Origin: Methylomonas montana
GTDB lineage: Bacteria > Pseudomonadota > Gammaproteobacteria > Methylococcales > Methylomonadaceae
Reading direction: 5' to 3'
NCBI RefSeq assembly: GCF_030490285.1
Contig: NZ_CP129884.1
Location: 930,001 to 994,000, forward strand
DNA: 64,000 nucleotides
The position numbers were made by a program, and so were the translations under genes. The notes under the pieces were generated by a model that had not been told where the DNA came from, ran no database searches, and was given only the letters and a program-made list of their open reading frames with translations. Below, one piece after another: positions 62,768 through 64,000 of the stretch; positions within the stretch are counted from its first letter, which is position 1, and each line of letters begins with the position of its first letter.

Positions 62768-63502
62768 TCATTGGTTGTTAGAGCCTGTTTCAGACAGGCG
62801 ATACACATAAATCGTCGCGCCGATCACCGCCGCCTGGCCCATCAGCAGATTGACGATAGGCAGGGTCAAGCCCAGGCCGGTCAGGCCGCCGAAACTCATC
62901 ACTCCCCAACGGGTTTGCTGCATAAATTGTTTCTGCTCGGGAAACGGTAGGCCGCGTTCCTCCAGCGGATAAGCCAGGAATTCCATCGCGATGCCCCAGG
63001 CGGCAAATGCGGCCCACAGTAAAGGCGCGATCAGATTGATCACCGGTATCAAAAACAGCAACAGTAAGGGTAGCACTCGAAGCAACAGGTAGCCTACTCG
63101 CCGCAGTTCGCCGAAAAATACCTTGTCCCAGGGCAGATCGGCTTTGACAACGCTGCCGCCGCTGATCAGTTGCAGGGTCTTGGCGGCTAACTGGCTGTAA
63201 TACGGCGCGGCGATCAGATTGGCGAACAGCGTAAAGGTAAAGAAGCCGATCACCAAAAAGCTGATAAAAAACAGTGGCCATAAAATCCAGTTCAACCAGG
63301 ACAGCCAGTCCGGAATGAAGGAATGAATCAAGGCCGATACCGAATGGTAGCCCAGCACGAACGCGCCGGTATACAACACCATATTGATAAACAAGGGAAT
63401 CAACAGGTATTTGCGCAACTCGGGATGTGTGAGCATTTTGACGCCCTGCCACAAACAGCCCAGCGCAAATAAAGGGTTATTGCCGCGCGTGATATTTAAC
63501 AT
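62768..63502 (-). CDS. cysZ: CysZ-type sulfate channel (EI24 family)
   Basis: The 244-residue membrane protein has the CysZ/EI24 layout: [20 protein letters not shown] at the start, [39 protein letters not shown] and [18 protein letters not shown]. CysZ lets sulfate cross the inner membrane for cysteine synthesis. AAGGAG lies before the ATG inside the end of mtnA, which it overlaps by 7 bp. Confidence 0.9.
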   Translation of the reverse strand: MLNITRGNNPLFALGCLWQGVKMLTHPELRKYLLIPLFINMVLYTGAFVLGYHSVSALIHSFIPDWLSWLNWILWPLFFISFLVIGFFTFTLFANLIAAPYYSQLAAKTLQLISGGSVVKADLPWDKVFFGELRRVGYLLLRVLPLLLLFLIPVINLIAPLLWAAFAAWGIAMEFLAYPLEERGLPFPEQKQFMQQTRWGVMSFGGLTGLGLTLPIVNLLMGQAAVIGATIYVYRLSETGSNNQ

Positions 63503-64000
63503 GGTGCCAAGCTCCTTACCCCGTGCAGACCGGGATCGATAACCACGCCGCGTTCGGTGACGATGGCGCTAATCAAGGCGGCTGGGGTGACGTCGAATAC
63601 CGGGTTCCAGGCGTTCACCAGCGAGCCTTCGTTTAAGTAACAATCCGCCAGTAACTCTTTGGGATTGCGTTGTTCGATTTCGATGTTGTCGCCGTTCTCC
63701 AGACTGAAATCGAAAGTGGAGGAGGGCGCGGCGACCATGACTTTCACGTCATGCTGTTTCGCCAACACCGCCAGCGAATAAGTACCGATCTTGTTGGCGA
63801 CGTCGCCGTTGGCGGCGATACGGTCGGCGCCGACGATGATCCAGTCGATCTTGCCTGATTTCATCAGCCAGGCCGCCGCTGAGTCGGCGATCAGCGTGGC
63901 CGGGATGCCGTCTTGCGCCAGTTCCCAGACCGTCAAGCGCGCACCCTGCAGCCAGGGCCGGGTTTCGTCGGCGTAAACATTGTGCAATTGGCCGCGCTTA
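63496..64000 (-). CDS. mtnA: methylthioribose-1-phosphate isomerase, C-terminal part (5' end outside window)
   Basis: The 168 visible codons read into the right edge. Hallmarks are [40 protein letters not shown] (catalytic Asp in the GADRI motif), [20 protein letters not shown] and [20 protein letters not shown]. MtnA converts methylthioribose-1-phosphate to methylthioribulose-1-phosphate in methionine salvage, recovering sulfur from methylthioadenosine. Its overlap with cysZ joins sulfur salvage with sulfate uptake. Confidence 0.93.
   Translation of the reverse strand, partial: KRGQLHNVYADETRPWLQGARLTVWELAQDGIPATLIADSAAAWLMKSGKIDWIIVGADRIAANGDVANKIGTYSLAVLAKQHDVKVMVAAPSSTFDFSLENGDNIEIEQRNPKELLADCYLNEGSLVNAWNPVFDVTPAALISAIVTERGVVIDPGLHGVRSLAPC

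Overview
The window reads as a piece of a gammaproteobacterial chromosome. The gene families (TonB receptors, MacAB/NodT efflux, a split CysB/CysTWA sulfur regulon, EpsC-type serine acetyltransferase, PEP-CTERM-like sorting tails and an OprC-like copper receptor) would fit a Methylococcales methanotroph such as a Methylomonas relative. That placement is an inference from gene content; no rRNA or other phylogenetic marker is present.

Layout. 1-2.9 kb: 5' part of a TonB receptor, a TlpA-like thioredoxin and a REP-associated transposase between inverted REPs. 3-4.4 kb: a methyltransferase in a cassette-like unit. 4.4-9 kb: NodT-MacB-MacA efflux operon. 9.4-10.4 kb: a second cassette with a Tse2-like toxin and partner. 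10.4-18.7 kb: a phospholipase D-like protein, a degenerate subtilase with a sorting tail, a HAF-repeat autotransporter and a second sorting-tail protein. 18.8-30.2 kb: sulfur block 1 (SEC-C/TPR sulfotransferase, YezD, porin, sulfate-binding protein, EAL protein, CysK, CysT, CysW, CysA, CysB). 30.2-36 kb: AT-rich accessory island on the minus strand with a third cassette (Tse2-like toxin, unknown partner, frameshifted Tsi2-like gene), a cyclase-like protein, lipoproteins and dispersed repeats. 36-45.4 kb: sulfur block 2 (split YeeE/YedE pair, FadL-type porin, CysK, EpsC, family 2A encapsulin, cysteine desulfurase with an N-terminal cargo extension, degenerate EAL protein, second CysB). 45.6-51 kb: FecI-FecR-FecA-like siderophore module plus a PepSY membrane protein, whose second half looks AT-rich and foreign. 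51-52.6 kb: palindromic repeats, a 106-bp tandem repeat and a decayed parDE pair. 52.8-64 kb: Nramp-like transporter, NhaD antiporter, KdpDE-like two-component pair, DUF1289 protein, OprC-like copper receptor, a secreted HExxH protein, CysZ and the 3' part of mtnA.

How the genes fit together. Sulfate enters through Sbp-CysTWA and possibly CysZ, thiosulfate or another sulfur species possibly through the YeeE pair. EpsC and CysK make O-acetylserine and cysteine. The cysteine desulfurase, predicted to be packed inside the SrpI-type encapsulin shell, then releases sulfur from cysteine. Each sulfur block carries one CysK, one CysB and one EAL-family protein, so the blocks look like paralogous modules. 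An inverted GATATAA motif occurs in front of cysT and between the second EAL gene and the second cysB, and half-sites precede sbp and yezD; this is a candidate shared operator. The most system-like discoveries are the encapsulated desulfurase operon with its duplicated EAL/CysB partners, and the Tse2/Tsi2-like cassettes that all abut the same conserved block.
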